DNA from: Campylobacterota bacterium
GTDB lineage: Bacteria > Campylobacterota > Campylobacteria > Campylobacterales > Sulfurovaceae
Reading direction: 5' to 3'
Assembly: GCA_022600655.1 (NCBI GenBank)
Contig: JAHZJZ010000222.1
Span: 1 to 7,608, forward strand
DNA length: 7,608 nt
Positions 1-5,803 of the stretch are shown one piece after another (position 1 is the stretch's first letter; each line of letters begins with the position of its first letter). The notes below the pieces were generated by a model. The model saw nothing but the letters and a program-made list of their open reading frames with translations, had not been told where the DNA came from and made no database searches. The position numbers and the translations under genes are program-made.

Positions 1-599
1 ATTTTATGACCATCACCATATTTAGTACAATCAATTCTGTTTATTGTTACTGGGTATTGTCCGTTACCACCTCCTATAACTTGTGTTTGATTTGCAGTAA
101 AACTATAATAAAACAAGTCACCATTTACATTCATCCAAGGTATTTTACCAGCAGTATTATTAGGTACATATATATAATAAATATCTGGAGTGTTCGGATC
201 AGTGCTTATTAACCATCTTGGTCTATTGTCAAAAGGCACTTCAGGATCAGATCCTTGCATAAAAGTTCCATAACCATCATATCCAATATCATTACCTGTA
301 CTTGGAAAACGATCAGTAGTTAACGCTGTTCCTGATCCATCTGTAGATGCGTGTGATGTTAATTGTGCAACTATTGTAATTGTTTTAGGTGTGTATGTAT
401 TTCCATTAAAATTTGTACTTAAATAATCTCTGCATAACTCAGCTATTTCCCATAACATTTTATTATTTAATGTAGTTGATTTTACTAATGTATATCTTAA
501 TGTTCCATCTATTGTTAGTTCCAGTTTAGCTGAAGCTGGATTACCAGTATCAGAAACTGCTGATCTATATTGTGGACTTCTTAATGCTATTGCTGCCAT
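1..599 (-). CDS. Putative phage virion (tail) protein, 3' end cut by window edge
   Basis: My translation from the ATG at 599 runs open for 199 residues to the left edge, so the C-terminus is missing. The protein begins MAAIALRSPQYRSAVSD and is rich in Thr, Ser, Asn, Gly and aromatic residues, with blocks such as LELTIDGTLRYTL, EIAELCRDYL, PRWLISTDPNTPDIYYIYVP and a final INRIDCTKYGDGHK. This looks like a beta-rich structural protein, with no signal peptide or membrane segment. The start lies 4 bases after the stop of the gp10-like gene and follows an A-rich stretch without a Shine-Dalgarno. I recall similar proteins at this place, after gp10-like genes and before the tape measure, in flavobacterial phages. 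A tail-tube or tail-associated virion role is inferred from position only. Confidence 0.8.
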   Translation of the reverse strand, partial: MAAIALRSPQYRSAVSDTGNPASAKLELTIDGTLRYTLVKSTTLNNKMLWEIAELCRDYLSTNFNGNTYTPKTITIVAQLTSHASTDGSGTALTTDRFPSTGNDIGYDGYGTFMQGSDPEVPFDNRPRWLISTDPNTPDIYYIYVPNNTAGKIPWMNVNGDLFYYSFTANQTQVIGGGNGQYPVTINRIDCTKYGDGHK

Positions 600-603
600 A
601 TTT

Positions 604-1140
604 TTATTTTATTCCTAATGTTAATTGATTTTCTACATCTATTGCAAATTGTTCCAGTATTTCGTCTGGTAGTCTTTTAAATGCTTTCTCAAATGGTTTA
701 GTAAAAAACATAGTAGGTTTTAAACCTTGTGCAAATATGCTTCGTTGTAACACAAAGGCCATACTCTTATAACTTCCTTTCTTAAACTTACCTTCCTTAT
801 CTCTAAATCTAAGATTTTTACTTTGTGCCCAATTTCTTAAAGGCTCAATAGGTGGCATCTTAGAACTGTAACTAAATTGACTACTAGGAGCTTTTTGTTT
901 ACCATTCTTAACTAGACTAGGGTTTGCACCTTTTACTCCTTGATCTTGGAATACTCCATAATCTTCCATTAAGAACTCTAAAAGAAACGCATCCTTTTCA
1001 ACAATTAGATCATAACTTATAGAATCGTATAAAGCACCTTTGCTAACTCCATCTTTTGTTAGGTTAGATCTTGACTGTTGGACTACATACTTTCCAAACT
1101 CATTCAGGGCTTTATTTAATTCTTTGTATTTATCTAGCAT
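604..1140 (-). CDS. HK97 gp10-like head-tail/neck protein
   Basis: This 178-residue protein resembles the HK97-gp10 group, small neck or tail-completion proteins that act at the head-tail joint during virion assembly. Visible features are a helical N-terminus (about residues 5-30, with YVVQQSRSNLT), then GALYDSISYDLIV (35-47), the acidic patch FLMEDYGVFQDQGVKG (56-71), a basic, poorly ordered middle (72-98), and a C-terminal block with SMAFVLQRSI (126-135) and KPTMFFTKPFEKAFKRLPDEI (141-161). The EDYG...D.GVKG patch and the TKPFEKAFK end are what I associate with this family. Its ATG overlaps the stop of the preceding gene by 7 bases and a virion gene starts 4 bases downstream, so it sits inside a tail operon. 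The exact role is inferred from fold likeness and order. Confidence 0.75.
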   Translation of the reverse strand: MLDKYKELNKALNEFGKYVVQQSRSNLTKDGVSKGALYDSISYDLIVEKDAFLLEFLMEDYGVFQDQGVKGANPSLVKNGKQKAPSSQFSYSSKMPPIEPLRNWAQSKNLRFRDKEGKFKKGSYKSMAFVLQRSIFAQGLKPTMFFTKPFEKAFKRLPDEILEQFAIDVENQLTLGIK

Positions 1141-1604
1141 ATTTTTATGTCGTTATAAATCACTATATCTAATGTTGCAGTCCATCCTGCTAATTGATTT
1201 TCAAATCTATCGTAAAACGGCTCACAGCTTACATCTCCATCTAATTGATATTTATCTGTATATAAAGTTCCCATTCTTAATTTTTGTATCACCTTATTCA
1301 ATACAGATAATTGAGTGTTTAATATATCCTGCTCATTATTGTTACCAGTAAATCTATCAAACGTTTCGCTTTTCGACTGATCAACAATATCCATAGCTAA
1401 GATGCTTATATTAAACGTTAAAGTTTGTTCTTGTTGTAATACGTTATTTACTATAATGTGAGCTAGTGGGAATATATCTTGTTTATTAAGATTAACGTCA
1501 TATATATCACCTGTTGTTACTGTGTTACAATTAATGTCTGCTAGTAATGTATCTTTAATCGTTTCGGTTAATTGATAAAAACCTCTTATTCCTTGTTGGC
1601 TCAT
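1134..1604 (-). CDS. Putative tail completion/terminator-like protein
   Basis: This 156-residue protein has no enzyme motif. It shows an N-terminal helix (residues 8-22, FYQLTETIKDTLLAD), a conserved-looking core with DIYDVNLNKQDIFPLAHIIVNN (33-54) and QTLTFNISILAMDIVD (60-75), then a helical stretch (90-110) and CEPFYDRFENQLAGWTATLDIVIYND near the end (127-152). Alternating beta strands around one or two helices are usual for small tail-terminator or tail-completion proteins, and its place just before a gp10-like gene fits that. I recall close relatives in flavobacterial phages, usually left as hypothetical. Its ATG at 1604 forms an ATGA overlap with the TGA of the -1-frame extension of the upstream gene, so translational coupling to the frameshift product is possible. 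Confidence 0.7.
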   Translation of the reverse strand: MSQQGIRGFYQLTETIKDTLLADINCNTVTTGDIYDVNLNKQDIFPLAHIIVNNVLQQEQTLTFNISILAMDIVDQSKSETFDRFTGNNNEQDILNTQLSVLNKVIQKLRMGTLYTDKYQLDGDVSCEPFYDRFENQLAGWTATLDIVIYNDIKIC

Positions 1605-2337
1605 TTAATATGTTTTTTAATTTGCTGTTGTTCTAATTCATTTTTGTCTTTCATAAACGCTAACATCATAAAACATTGATGAAATTTTAATTCAGTGATA
1701 TGTTCAATTCTTTCAACGTTTCCTTTAGATAAGGCAAAAAGCGACTGATACCATCCATATTTTGCTTGAAATTGACCAAGTCTGCTCGTTGTACTAGATC
1801 CTTGCCCTCCAAAGAGTTCAGGATAGTGTTCGCTAATTCTATTCTTAAATTCAGAAAAAAAAACATTGATGAGATTACTGCATCCATCGGCATATCTAAG
1901 ATCCTCTCTTTTGTGTCAGGATCATAGTCTACTATTAGATACTTATGCTTATACTTTGCTTTAACAGGTCTATACAATACGTTCATAGCTATTTCTATGT
2001 CGTTGTAGTCGCTTGAATATTGATCTAGGTCTATATACTCACCCAAAGTCATATCGTCTAAATTAGGCACGAATCCATAATTTACTTCATTGATTGTAAA
2101 ATGTGTTACTAATTTAGGTTGTTCTGTGAATAGGTTTAATATAGATGCAGATATTTCTTCTACGTCTGTATATTTCATTGTCTTGGCTAATTTAAGATCT
2201 ACATTACAAAAGATCTCTATAATCTTTAACTGTAAAAATGTAGTATTCTCTATACCTTCTTGTATTTTTATAAACTTTTTATACTGTCTAAGTGTTATGT
2301 CTTTTAGATCACTTGGTATTGTAATGTTTATTTCCAT
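1601..2337 (-). CDS. Tail-assembly-chaperone-like -1 frameshift product (245 aa)
   Basis: This is the proposed shifted product: residues 1-161 come from frame zero (2337-1855), base 1855 is then read again, and the -1 frame runs from 1855 to the TGA at 1603-1601, adding 84 residues. The extension starts SEFKNRISEHYPELFGG, contains FQAKYGWYQSLFAL and VERIEHITELKFHQCF, then MMLAFMKDKNELEQQQIKKHIK, which is a plausible helical protein and not random out-of-frame text. The -1 frame is open only from 1915 (TGA at 1918-1916) and has no ATG or GTG ahead of the extension, so independent initiation is unlikely. Its TGA overlaps the next gene's ATG as ATGA, like other junctions here. Rival explanations are transcriptional slippage at the T9 run or a one-base sequencing loss there. 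Confidence 0.68.
1687..2337 (-). CDS. Tail-assembly-chaperone-like protein, zero-frame product
   Basis: This 216-residue protein is the unshifted product of a gene that also has a long -1-frame extension. It begins MEINITIPSDLKDITLRQYKKF, has a helical region around residues 30-70, then FTINEVNYGFVPNLDDMTLGEYIDLDQY (80-107), MNVLYRPV (118-125), KYLIVDY (132-138), LDMPMDAVISSMFFFLNL (147-164) and a last helix ending in LKETLKELNISLN. I associate this arrangement with a flavobacterial phage family found in tail modules. It follows a terminator and opens the tail block. By analogy with lambda gpG it may guide assembly of the tape measure, but the sequence alone does not show this. The homopolymer encoding FFF at residues 159-161 is the proposed shift site. 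The start is the ATG at 2337, preceded by A/T-rich sequence. Confidence 0.78.
   Translation of the reverse strand: MEINITIPSDLKDITLRQYKKFIKIQEGIENTTFLQLKIIEIFCNVDLKLAKTMKYTDVEEISASILNLFTEQPKLVTHFTINEVNYGFVPNLDDMTLGEYIDLDQYSSDYNDIEIAMNVLYRPVKAKYKHKYLIVDYDPDTKERILDMPMDAVISSMFFFLNLRIELANTILNSLEGKDLVQRADLVNFKQNMDGISRFLPYLKETLKELNISLN
1855..1863 (-). promoter_or_regulatory. T9 slippery site for -1 recoding
   Basis: Nine consecutive T on the minus strand are read in frame zero as TTT TTT TTT followed by CTG. The last seven (1861-1855) form T TTT TTT, a classical X XXY YYZ slippery heptamer in the correct phase. After slipping, the next codon is TCT at 1855-1853. No strong hairpin lies within the usual 5-9 bases downstream. 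A weak stem (ATCCT at 1824-1820 with AGGAT at 1802-1798) starts about 30 bases later. T9 can also cause RNA-polymerase slippage. Confidence 0.65.
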
Positions 2338-2369
2338 ATTTATATAACGTTATTTTACTGCAATTTAAT

Positions 2370-2396
2370 AAAAAAAGGGCAACATTTCTGCTACCC
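2370..2396 (-). terminator. Rho-independent terminator
   Basis: On the minus strand GGGTAGC (2396-2390), a six-base loop (2389-2384) and GTTGCCC (2383-2377) form a 7-bp stem with two G-U pairs, followed at once by seven T (2376-2370). It would end transcripts coming from the terminase and small-gene block 33 bases before the ATG of the chaperone-like gene. Tail-gene expression would then need read-through, antitermination or a very short downstream promoter. Confidence 0.75.
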
Positions 2397-2444
2397 TCTT
2401 AAAACACACTATTGTAAAGAAAATCGACTAAGATTATCGATATT

Positions 2445-2474
2445 CAAATATAGTCATTTATTCTACATTTCCAA
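2445..2474 (-). promoter_or_regulatory. Bacteroidetes-type promoter candidate upstream of the terminator
   Basis: The minus strand has TTG at 2474-2472, exactly 19 bases, then TATATTTG at 2452-2445, a full match to the TTG-N19-TAnnTTTG pattern known for Bacteroidetes/Flavobacterium promoters. It overlaps the 3' end of the 55-residue membrane-protein gene. The start site would be near 2441-2436, giving a leader of about 40 bases before the terminator hairpin. In AT-rich DNA such a match can arise by chance, so this is a candidate only. Confidence 0.5.
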
Positions 2475-2630
2475 CAAGTGTAAAAACAAAAATAATCCAA
2501 CGTAAAAAATAAACCATCCTAAAAAGCAATATGCTACTACTTTTAACATATTCTCTTTGTTTTCTTTTTTATTAACTCGTTTCGCAATATAATATCTACG
2601 TTGACCGTTTTCTTCATAATAATTTTTCAT
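2463..2630 (-). CDS. Small single-pass membrane protein (55 aa)
   Basis: I do not recognise this protein. It has a very basic, Lys/Arg/Asn-rich N-terminus (residues 1-30) followed by one hydrophobic segment at about 31-53 (VVAYCFLGWFIFYVGLFLFL and beyond), so it should sit in the inner membrane with the basic part in the cytoplasm. The frame is open further upstream to an ATG at 2669, but I chose the ATG at 2630 because it makes an ATGA overlap with the stop of the zinc-ribbon gene, the same coupling used at other junctions. It is the last gene before the promoter candidate and terminator. A lysis or superinfection role would be guesswork. Confidence 0.6.
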   Translation of the reverse strand: MKNYYEENGQRRYYIAKRVNKKENKENMLKVVAYCFLGWFIFYVGLFLFLHLLEM

Positions 2631-2914
2631 AATAGTTTCATTGTTAATAAGATTACACTTGCAGTCCAAGCTATCAAAAGTAATACGCCTAATACTTTAT
2701 AATTCTGTTCTGTATTTCTTGGACTTCTACCTTGATTAGATCTCCATTGTCTAGGTTTTATACAGAAATAATATTTATCTATCATTTGTTGACATCCTCC
2801 ACAAGTTAAAGCACTCCAACTAAAATGATATACTTTGTTAGGAGCATTACATTCAGGGCAATATATAGTTCTACCCTCTCTACCAGCTCTTGTATATTTA
2901 GTTACTTTTTTCAT
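2627..2914 (-). CDS. Zinc-ribbon protein with C-terminal membrane helix (95 aa)
   Basis: Two cysteine pairs, C19-P-E-C22 and C38-G-G-C41, enclose the segment NAPNKVYHFSWSALTC and should bind one zinc as a zinc ribbon. I recall a similar short zinc-ribbon sequence (YHFSWSALTC.GC...VDKY) in cyanophage hypothetical proteins. After a basic, Arg-rich linker (52-68) comes one hydrophobic segment at about 73-92 (VLGVLLLIAWTASVILL), so this copy looks anchored in the membrane. The ATG overlaps the TGA of the upstream ParB-like gene as ATGA, and its own TGA overlaps the ATG of the small membrane protein, which suggests that the three are translated together. The function is unknown; a nucleic-acid or protein contact through the ribbon is possible. 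Confidence 0.7.
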   Translation of the reverse strand: MKKVTKYTRAGREGRTIYCPECNAPNKVYHFSWSALTCGGCQQMIDKYYFCIKPRQWRSNQGRSPRNTEQNYKVLGVLLLIAWTASVILLTMKLL

Positions 2915-3660
2915 AGTCGTTTATAAATTTTGTCAATAAATTCTCCAAAGTCATCTCTACCATTACAGTTTTTATCTTCATTATTTTTTAATGCAAGTCT
3001 TAATCTAGATTCTAGTTTCTTAAAATCTACATCTTTTAACTCTTTAAACTTTCTAGCAAAAGTCCAATTTCTTAAACCTTGTAATGTAAATGAGCCTTTA
3101 TCATATTCTGATTTTAATATATAAGCTAACTGAGCTATTTTATCACTAAACTTTCTATCTCTAAATTCTAGTTTACCAGTTCTAAAAGATTCTTTATTTG
3201 TTGCATATAGATCTACTAAAAATCCACAAGGCAAACCATCAAAGATCTCATTATACTGATTCCATAAATAAGCATAGTTTGTAAAATACTCATTATCTCT
3301 ACCAAACTTATACCAAGCGTTTAGATAGTTTTCATCATTCCAAGTTTTCTGAACGTTGTTTAATTTAGATACATCGTGTATTACATCTTTCTTTTTGTCA
3401 TATACTTTAACTATACACATAACTTTTTTAATAGTTCGTATCGCTACTAATGCATTACATAAATGCTGACCATCTATAATAACATATTTACGTTTATCGA
3501 ATTTAGATATATCTCCAATTACTGGAACTCTTAACAGTCCACATTCTTTTATGCTTTCCATTATTGCATTAGAATGTCTTTGACTAATCTCTCTATTAAA
3601 CTCTAATAGATTCTTGTCTTTTAACATCTCTTTTATTTCTGATATTTTTAACTCTTTCAT
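2911..3660 (-). CDS. ParB/Srx-fold protein (second ParB-like gene)
   Basis: This 249-residue protein has an N-terminal ParB-type domain (about residues 1-95): FNREISQRHSNAIMESIKECG (21-41), then VPVIGD (45-50) and VIIDGQHLCNAL (60-71), the ParB/sulfiredoxin signature equivalent to DGxHR, here DGQH followed by Leu. Next comes DVSKLNNVQKTWNDENYLNAW (96-116), a block I recall in ParB-like phage proteins. The C-terminal half is helical and basic, with no motif I can name. ParB-fold proteins may bind or cut DNA or bind CTP; nothing here settles which. It differs clearly from the ParB-like protein at 5779-6291, so this is not a recent duplication. The start overlaps the upstream stop by one base (TAATG). 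Confidence 0.75.
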   Translation of the reverse strand: MKELKISEIKEMLKDKNLLEFNREISQRHSNAIMESIKECGLLRVPVIGDISKFDKRKYVIIDGQHLCNALVAIRTIKKVMCIVKVYDKKKDVIHDVSKLNNVQKTWNDENYLNAWYKFGRDNEYFTNYAYLWNQYNEIFDGLPCGFLVDLYATNKESFRTGKLEFRDRKFSDKIAQLAYILKSEYDKGSFTLQGLRNWTFARKFKELKDVDFKKLESRLRLALKNNEDKNCNGRDDFGEFIDKIYKRL

Positions 3661-4016
3661 TATCTTGTGTAATAAGCGTTAGTTTGCATTTTAGGTTGCC
3701 CATCCCATTGATACGCATTTGCATAAGTATTCATTGTTATTCTAGCTTCTTTAAAGTCATCCCAATATGCATACTTTATTTTCTTTTGCATCGGTTTACC
3801 CTCAGATGCTGGGTAAGGTACAACTGCATCACAGTAGCCTGTGCTTTTTTCATAGTCAATTCTACTTTCAATAGGCACTAGCTCTACACTAGCTTTGCCA
3901 ATTAATTTTGTGACTTTGTAATAATCAATGTTTGTTTGATCATATCCCCAAGAGCTATAAAATATATCTCCTTCTTTGATTTTTGAATTATCGTAAATGT
4001 ATCGTTTCTTAGTCAT
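3660..4016 (-). CDS. Hypothetical phage protein with SSWGYDQTNID motif (118 aa)
   Basis: Function unknown. The protein reads as a small soluble beta-rich domain: KIKEGDIFYSSWGYDQTNIDYYKV at residues 12-35, a strand-rich middle (VELVPIE 44-50), and a C-terminus with DAVVPYP (63-69), a Lys-rich stretch, and NTYANAYQWDGQPKMQTNAYYT (96-117). I recall the GD.F..SWGYDQTN.D.Y.V pattern and the WDG.P...T.Y end from unnamed proteins in phages and mobile elements of several phyla, so it is probably a real conserved family. It is joined by TAATG overlaps to both neighbours, the 61-residue gene and the ParB-like gene. Confidence 0.7.
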   Translation of the reverse strand: MTKKRYIYDNSKIKEGDIFYSSWGYDQTNIDYYKVTKLIGKASVELVPIESRIDYEKSTGYCDAVVPYPASEGKPMQKKIKYAYWDDFKEARITMNTYANAYQWDGQPKMQTNAYYTR

Positions 4017-4201
4017 TATATAAAGTGTTTAAATTTATCTAGGTTATGTGTGAATTTTTGAAAGCTTAAGGCTTCTTTCTGTGTGTCAAAGTAAAAACTT
4101 TCAATATTGTCGTTGAGGTGTATTACATCTACTCTGAAAGTATTATACTCTTTGTTAGTTACAAGTCTAGTTTTCTTGACTTTGGTAATTGGTTTTTTCA
4201 T
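4016..4201 (-). CDS. Hypothetical small basic protein (61 aa)
   Basis: I do not recognise this protein. It is basic at the N-terminus (MKKPITKVKKTRLV), then likely two beta strands (TFRVDVIHLN and ESFYFD) and a helix (TQKEALSFQKFTHNLDKF), with no cysteine pair or membrane segment. The ATG at 4201 follows the 80-base non-coding gap after the terminase gene and is therefore the first gene of the next block. Its TAA overlaps the next ATG by one base (TAATG), which supports it as a real gene despite its size. Confidence 0.6.
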   Translation of the reverse strand: MKKPITKVKKTRLVTNKEYNTFRVDVIHLNDNIESFYFDTQKEALSFQKFTHNLDKFKHFI

Positions 4202-4233
4202 AATTGAGTGTGTTTTTGTGTTTTAACTTGTAA

Positions 4234-4264
4234 TAAAGATAATGAATAGTTAATAAGTACACAA
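4234..4264 (-). promoter_or_regulatory. Possible promoter for the small-gene block
   Basis: On the minus strand TTG (4264-4262), 20 bases, then TATCTTTA (4241-4234) match the Bacteroidetes TTG/TAnnTTTG pattern except for the last base. It lies in the only sizeable non-coding gap between the terminase and the next gene, with 32 bases left to the ATG at 4201. It is weak evidence in very AT-rich DNA. Confidence 0.33.
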
Positions 4265-4273
4265 GTTATTAAC
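4249..4273. repeat. Inverted repeat, possible operator
   Basis: GTTAATAA (4249-4256) and TTATTAAC (4266-4273) are perfect 8-base inverted repeats around a 9-base centre. The repeat covers the -33 TTG of the promoter candidate, which is where a repressor site would lie. A second pair, TAACTTGT (4224-4231) and ACAAGTTA (4261-4268), shares bases 4266-4268 with the first, so in RNA the two stems exclude each other. No T-run follows, so I do not call it a terminator. Confidence 0.45.
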
Positions 4274-4281
4274 CAAAATAT

Positions 4282-5448
4282 TTACTGTATTGCATACTTA
4301 CCGAAGGTAGGTCTAGATATTATGCTATAAGTTCCGTATCTCACGGCGTCAATTATATGATTATTTTTATCCTCAGGAACGTTTGTCAGCTTTCCAGCTT
4401 TATCTTCTAACCATTTATAGTTACGAAACTCTTGTATAGCGTTTTTACTGTCTGAGGTTATATTTATTTTGTATCGTTTCAATAAGTCAATACCAGCGTT
4501 TACACTATCTCTACCTTTTATACTACCTCTCACATTCCAGCCCATACGTCTAAGCTCATCATTTAATCTAGGCTCAGCACTATCTCCCCATATCATTTCT
4601 TTTTGTACTCCTATTTCTTGAAACTTCTTATGTATATCTCTACCTGTCATCATAGTCTGATACAAATACTCTTTTATGTATAGGCTATGTTCAGTAGTCC
4701 ATATACCTACTAAGGCTGTAGGATCGTTTGTATAACCATAATCTAGTCCAAATGATATAAACTTTGCATCTTCAGGAATCGTGTCGCAAATACTATGTGT
4801 AAAGATAATAGATGCAGAACTTCCTCTTTCACCTAGTCCATAGATCTGCCAATAAAGCTCATCCGTTGATTTAAGCCTTTCAATTTCTTCAATAAGTACA
4901 GGATCTAAAAAAGGGTTATCTAAATATGTAGTTATGTGAAAATCACAATCAGCTCTTTCTATAATTTCATCATATAACCAATGGTATTCATCGGATGGGT
5001 TATAGTCAATTATAATTCTACTGGTAGTTCTTATGTTTAATTGAAAAAAATCTTCATAGGTTAGTTCGTTACCCTCGTTTATAAATAACAGGTCTCTTTT
5101 ACGCCCTCTAATCTTTTGTGGCTCATCTAAACTAACAAACTCTATTAGGTTGCCATTTAATCTATATTCATTAAGGCTTTTACTATGTGCCGTTTCGGTG
5201 TATAGATTATGTGTTTGTAATAGATCAAAGAAATCACGCATACTAGATCCCCTAAGACTTGGTCCGTGTTTTCTACATATTGTTATGATCTTTTTAGTGT
5301 TAATCATACAATACTTAAATATTATCCAAATAAGTATGTTATAGGTTTTACCTGAACGAGTACCACCTTGTTCTACAATTATTCTTTTATCACTTGAATC
5401 TAAGTGTTCAAAGACTTTAGTCGTTTTTAGTTGGATAGATGACTTCAA
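4282..5448 (-). CDS. terL: Terminase large subunit (TerL)
   Basis: This is the packaging motor and nuclease that pumps phage DNA into the prohead through the portal and cuts it. The 388 residues show Walker A GGTRSGKT (28-35), Walker B DLLFINE (119-125) with Glu125 as the likely catalytic acid, the coupling motif DYNPSD (148-153), and an RNase-H-like nuclease with acidic residues at D236 (FGLDYG), D289 (WGDSAEP) and D367 (HIIDAVRYG). All key residues are present, so the protein should be active. It looks like the Terminase_3/Terminase_6 type, slightly short. The frame has no ATG before Met48, which lies after Walker A, so translation must begin at a non-ATG codon; the TTG at 5448 is the only reasonable one. 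It overlaps the end of the small subunit by 32 bases, which suggests coupled translation. Confidence 0.95.
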   Translation of the reverse strand: MKSSIQLKTTKVFEHLDSSDKRIIVEQGGTRSGKTYNILIWIIFKYCMINTKKIITICRKHGPSLRGSSMRDFFDLLQTHNLYTETAHSKSLNEYRLNGNLIEFVSLDEPQKIRGRKRDLLFINEGNELTYEDFFQLNIRTTSRIIIDYNPSDEYHWLYDEIIERADCDFHITTYLDNPFLDPVLIEEIERLKSTDELYWQIYGLGERGSSASIIFTHSICDTIPEDAKFISFGLDYGYTNDPTALVGIWTTEHSLYIKEYLYQTMMTGRDIHKKFQEIGVQKEMIWGDSAEPRLNDELRRMGWNVRGSIKGRDSVNAGIDLLKRYKINITSDSKNAIQEFRNYKWLEDKAGKLTNVPEDKNNHIIDAVRYGTYSIISRPTFGKYAIQ

Positions 5449-5803
5449 TATTTATATCTAAGTTTTTACCGTCCATTCCAGTTATCTCTTGTCTCTCTAC
5501 ATATCCTCTATTCTTAAACTTTGTCTTACATAAGAATATTACTGCACTAGGCACACCATCATTTACAAGTTCATATAATTTCGTTTCGGCAAAGTCACCT
5601 ACTACGTTTTGTATTTCCATAACTTTATCCTCAAACTCTGAGTCCTCTTTCATCCACCTATAAGGCGTAGTTCTGTCTATACCGACCTTTTTAGTAGCTT
5701 GGGATACAATACCCATACTTTTTTCCAAAGCCTCTAAGAACGCTTCTTTTTTTATGTGTTGTTTTTGTTGTTTTTTTTCTATTTCGTTTTTGGACTTTTC
5801 CAC
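5417..5803 (-). CDS. terS: Terminase small subunit (TerS)
   Basis: This 128-residue protein should recognise the phage DNA packaging site and hand it to the large subunit. A Lys/Gln-rich N-terminus (1-20) is followed by a helix-turn-helix region (about 21-54, with GIVSQATKKVGIDRTTPYRW at 31-50), a helical oligomerisation part (55-90), and LCKTKFKNRGYVER (91-104), a block typical of small terminase subunits. The gene lies directly before the large subunit. The start is GTG at 5803; an in-frame TAA lies two codons upstream and the first ATG (Met30) would remove part of the HTH domain, so GTG is well supported. It overlaps the ParB-like gene by 25 bases. Confidence 0.88.
   Translation of the reverse strand: MEKSKNEIEKKQQKQHIKKEAFLEALEKSMGIVSQATKKVGIDRTTPYRWMKEDSEFEDKVMEIQNVVGDFAETKLYELVNDGVPSAVIFLCKTKFKNRGYVERQEITGMDGKNLDINIEVIYPTKND

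Noticed and set aside
6..212. Plus-strand open frame of 68 codons at the left edge
   Set aside because: It lies antisense to the virion-protein gene, whose frame is open across the whole region and reads as real protein; the plus-strand translation is low-complexity, rich in Ile, Tyr and Ser.
2631..2669. Longer start (ATG at 2669) for the small membrane protein
   Set aside because: It would overlap the zinc-ribbon gene by 43 bases, and its extra 13 residues come from sequence coding the membrane helix of that gene; the ATG at 2630 gives the ATGA junction typical of this operon.
1560..5589. Sequence CGTTTCGG recurring near 1560, 5190 and 5582
   Set aside because: Each copy encodes an in-frame Thr- or Ala-Glu-Thr tripeptide in a different gene; three copies with no spacing pattern are no evidence for a site.
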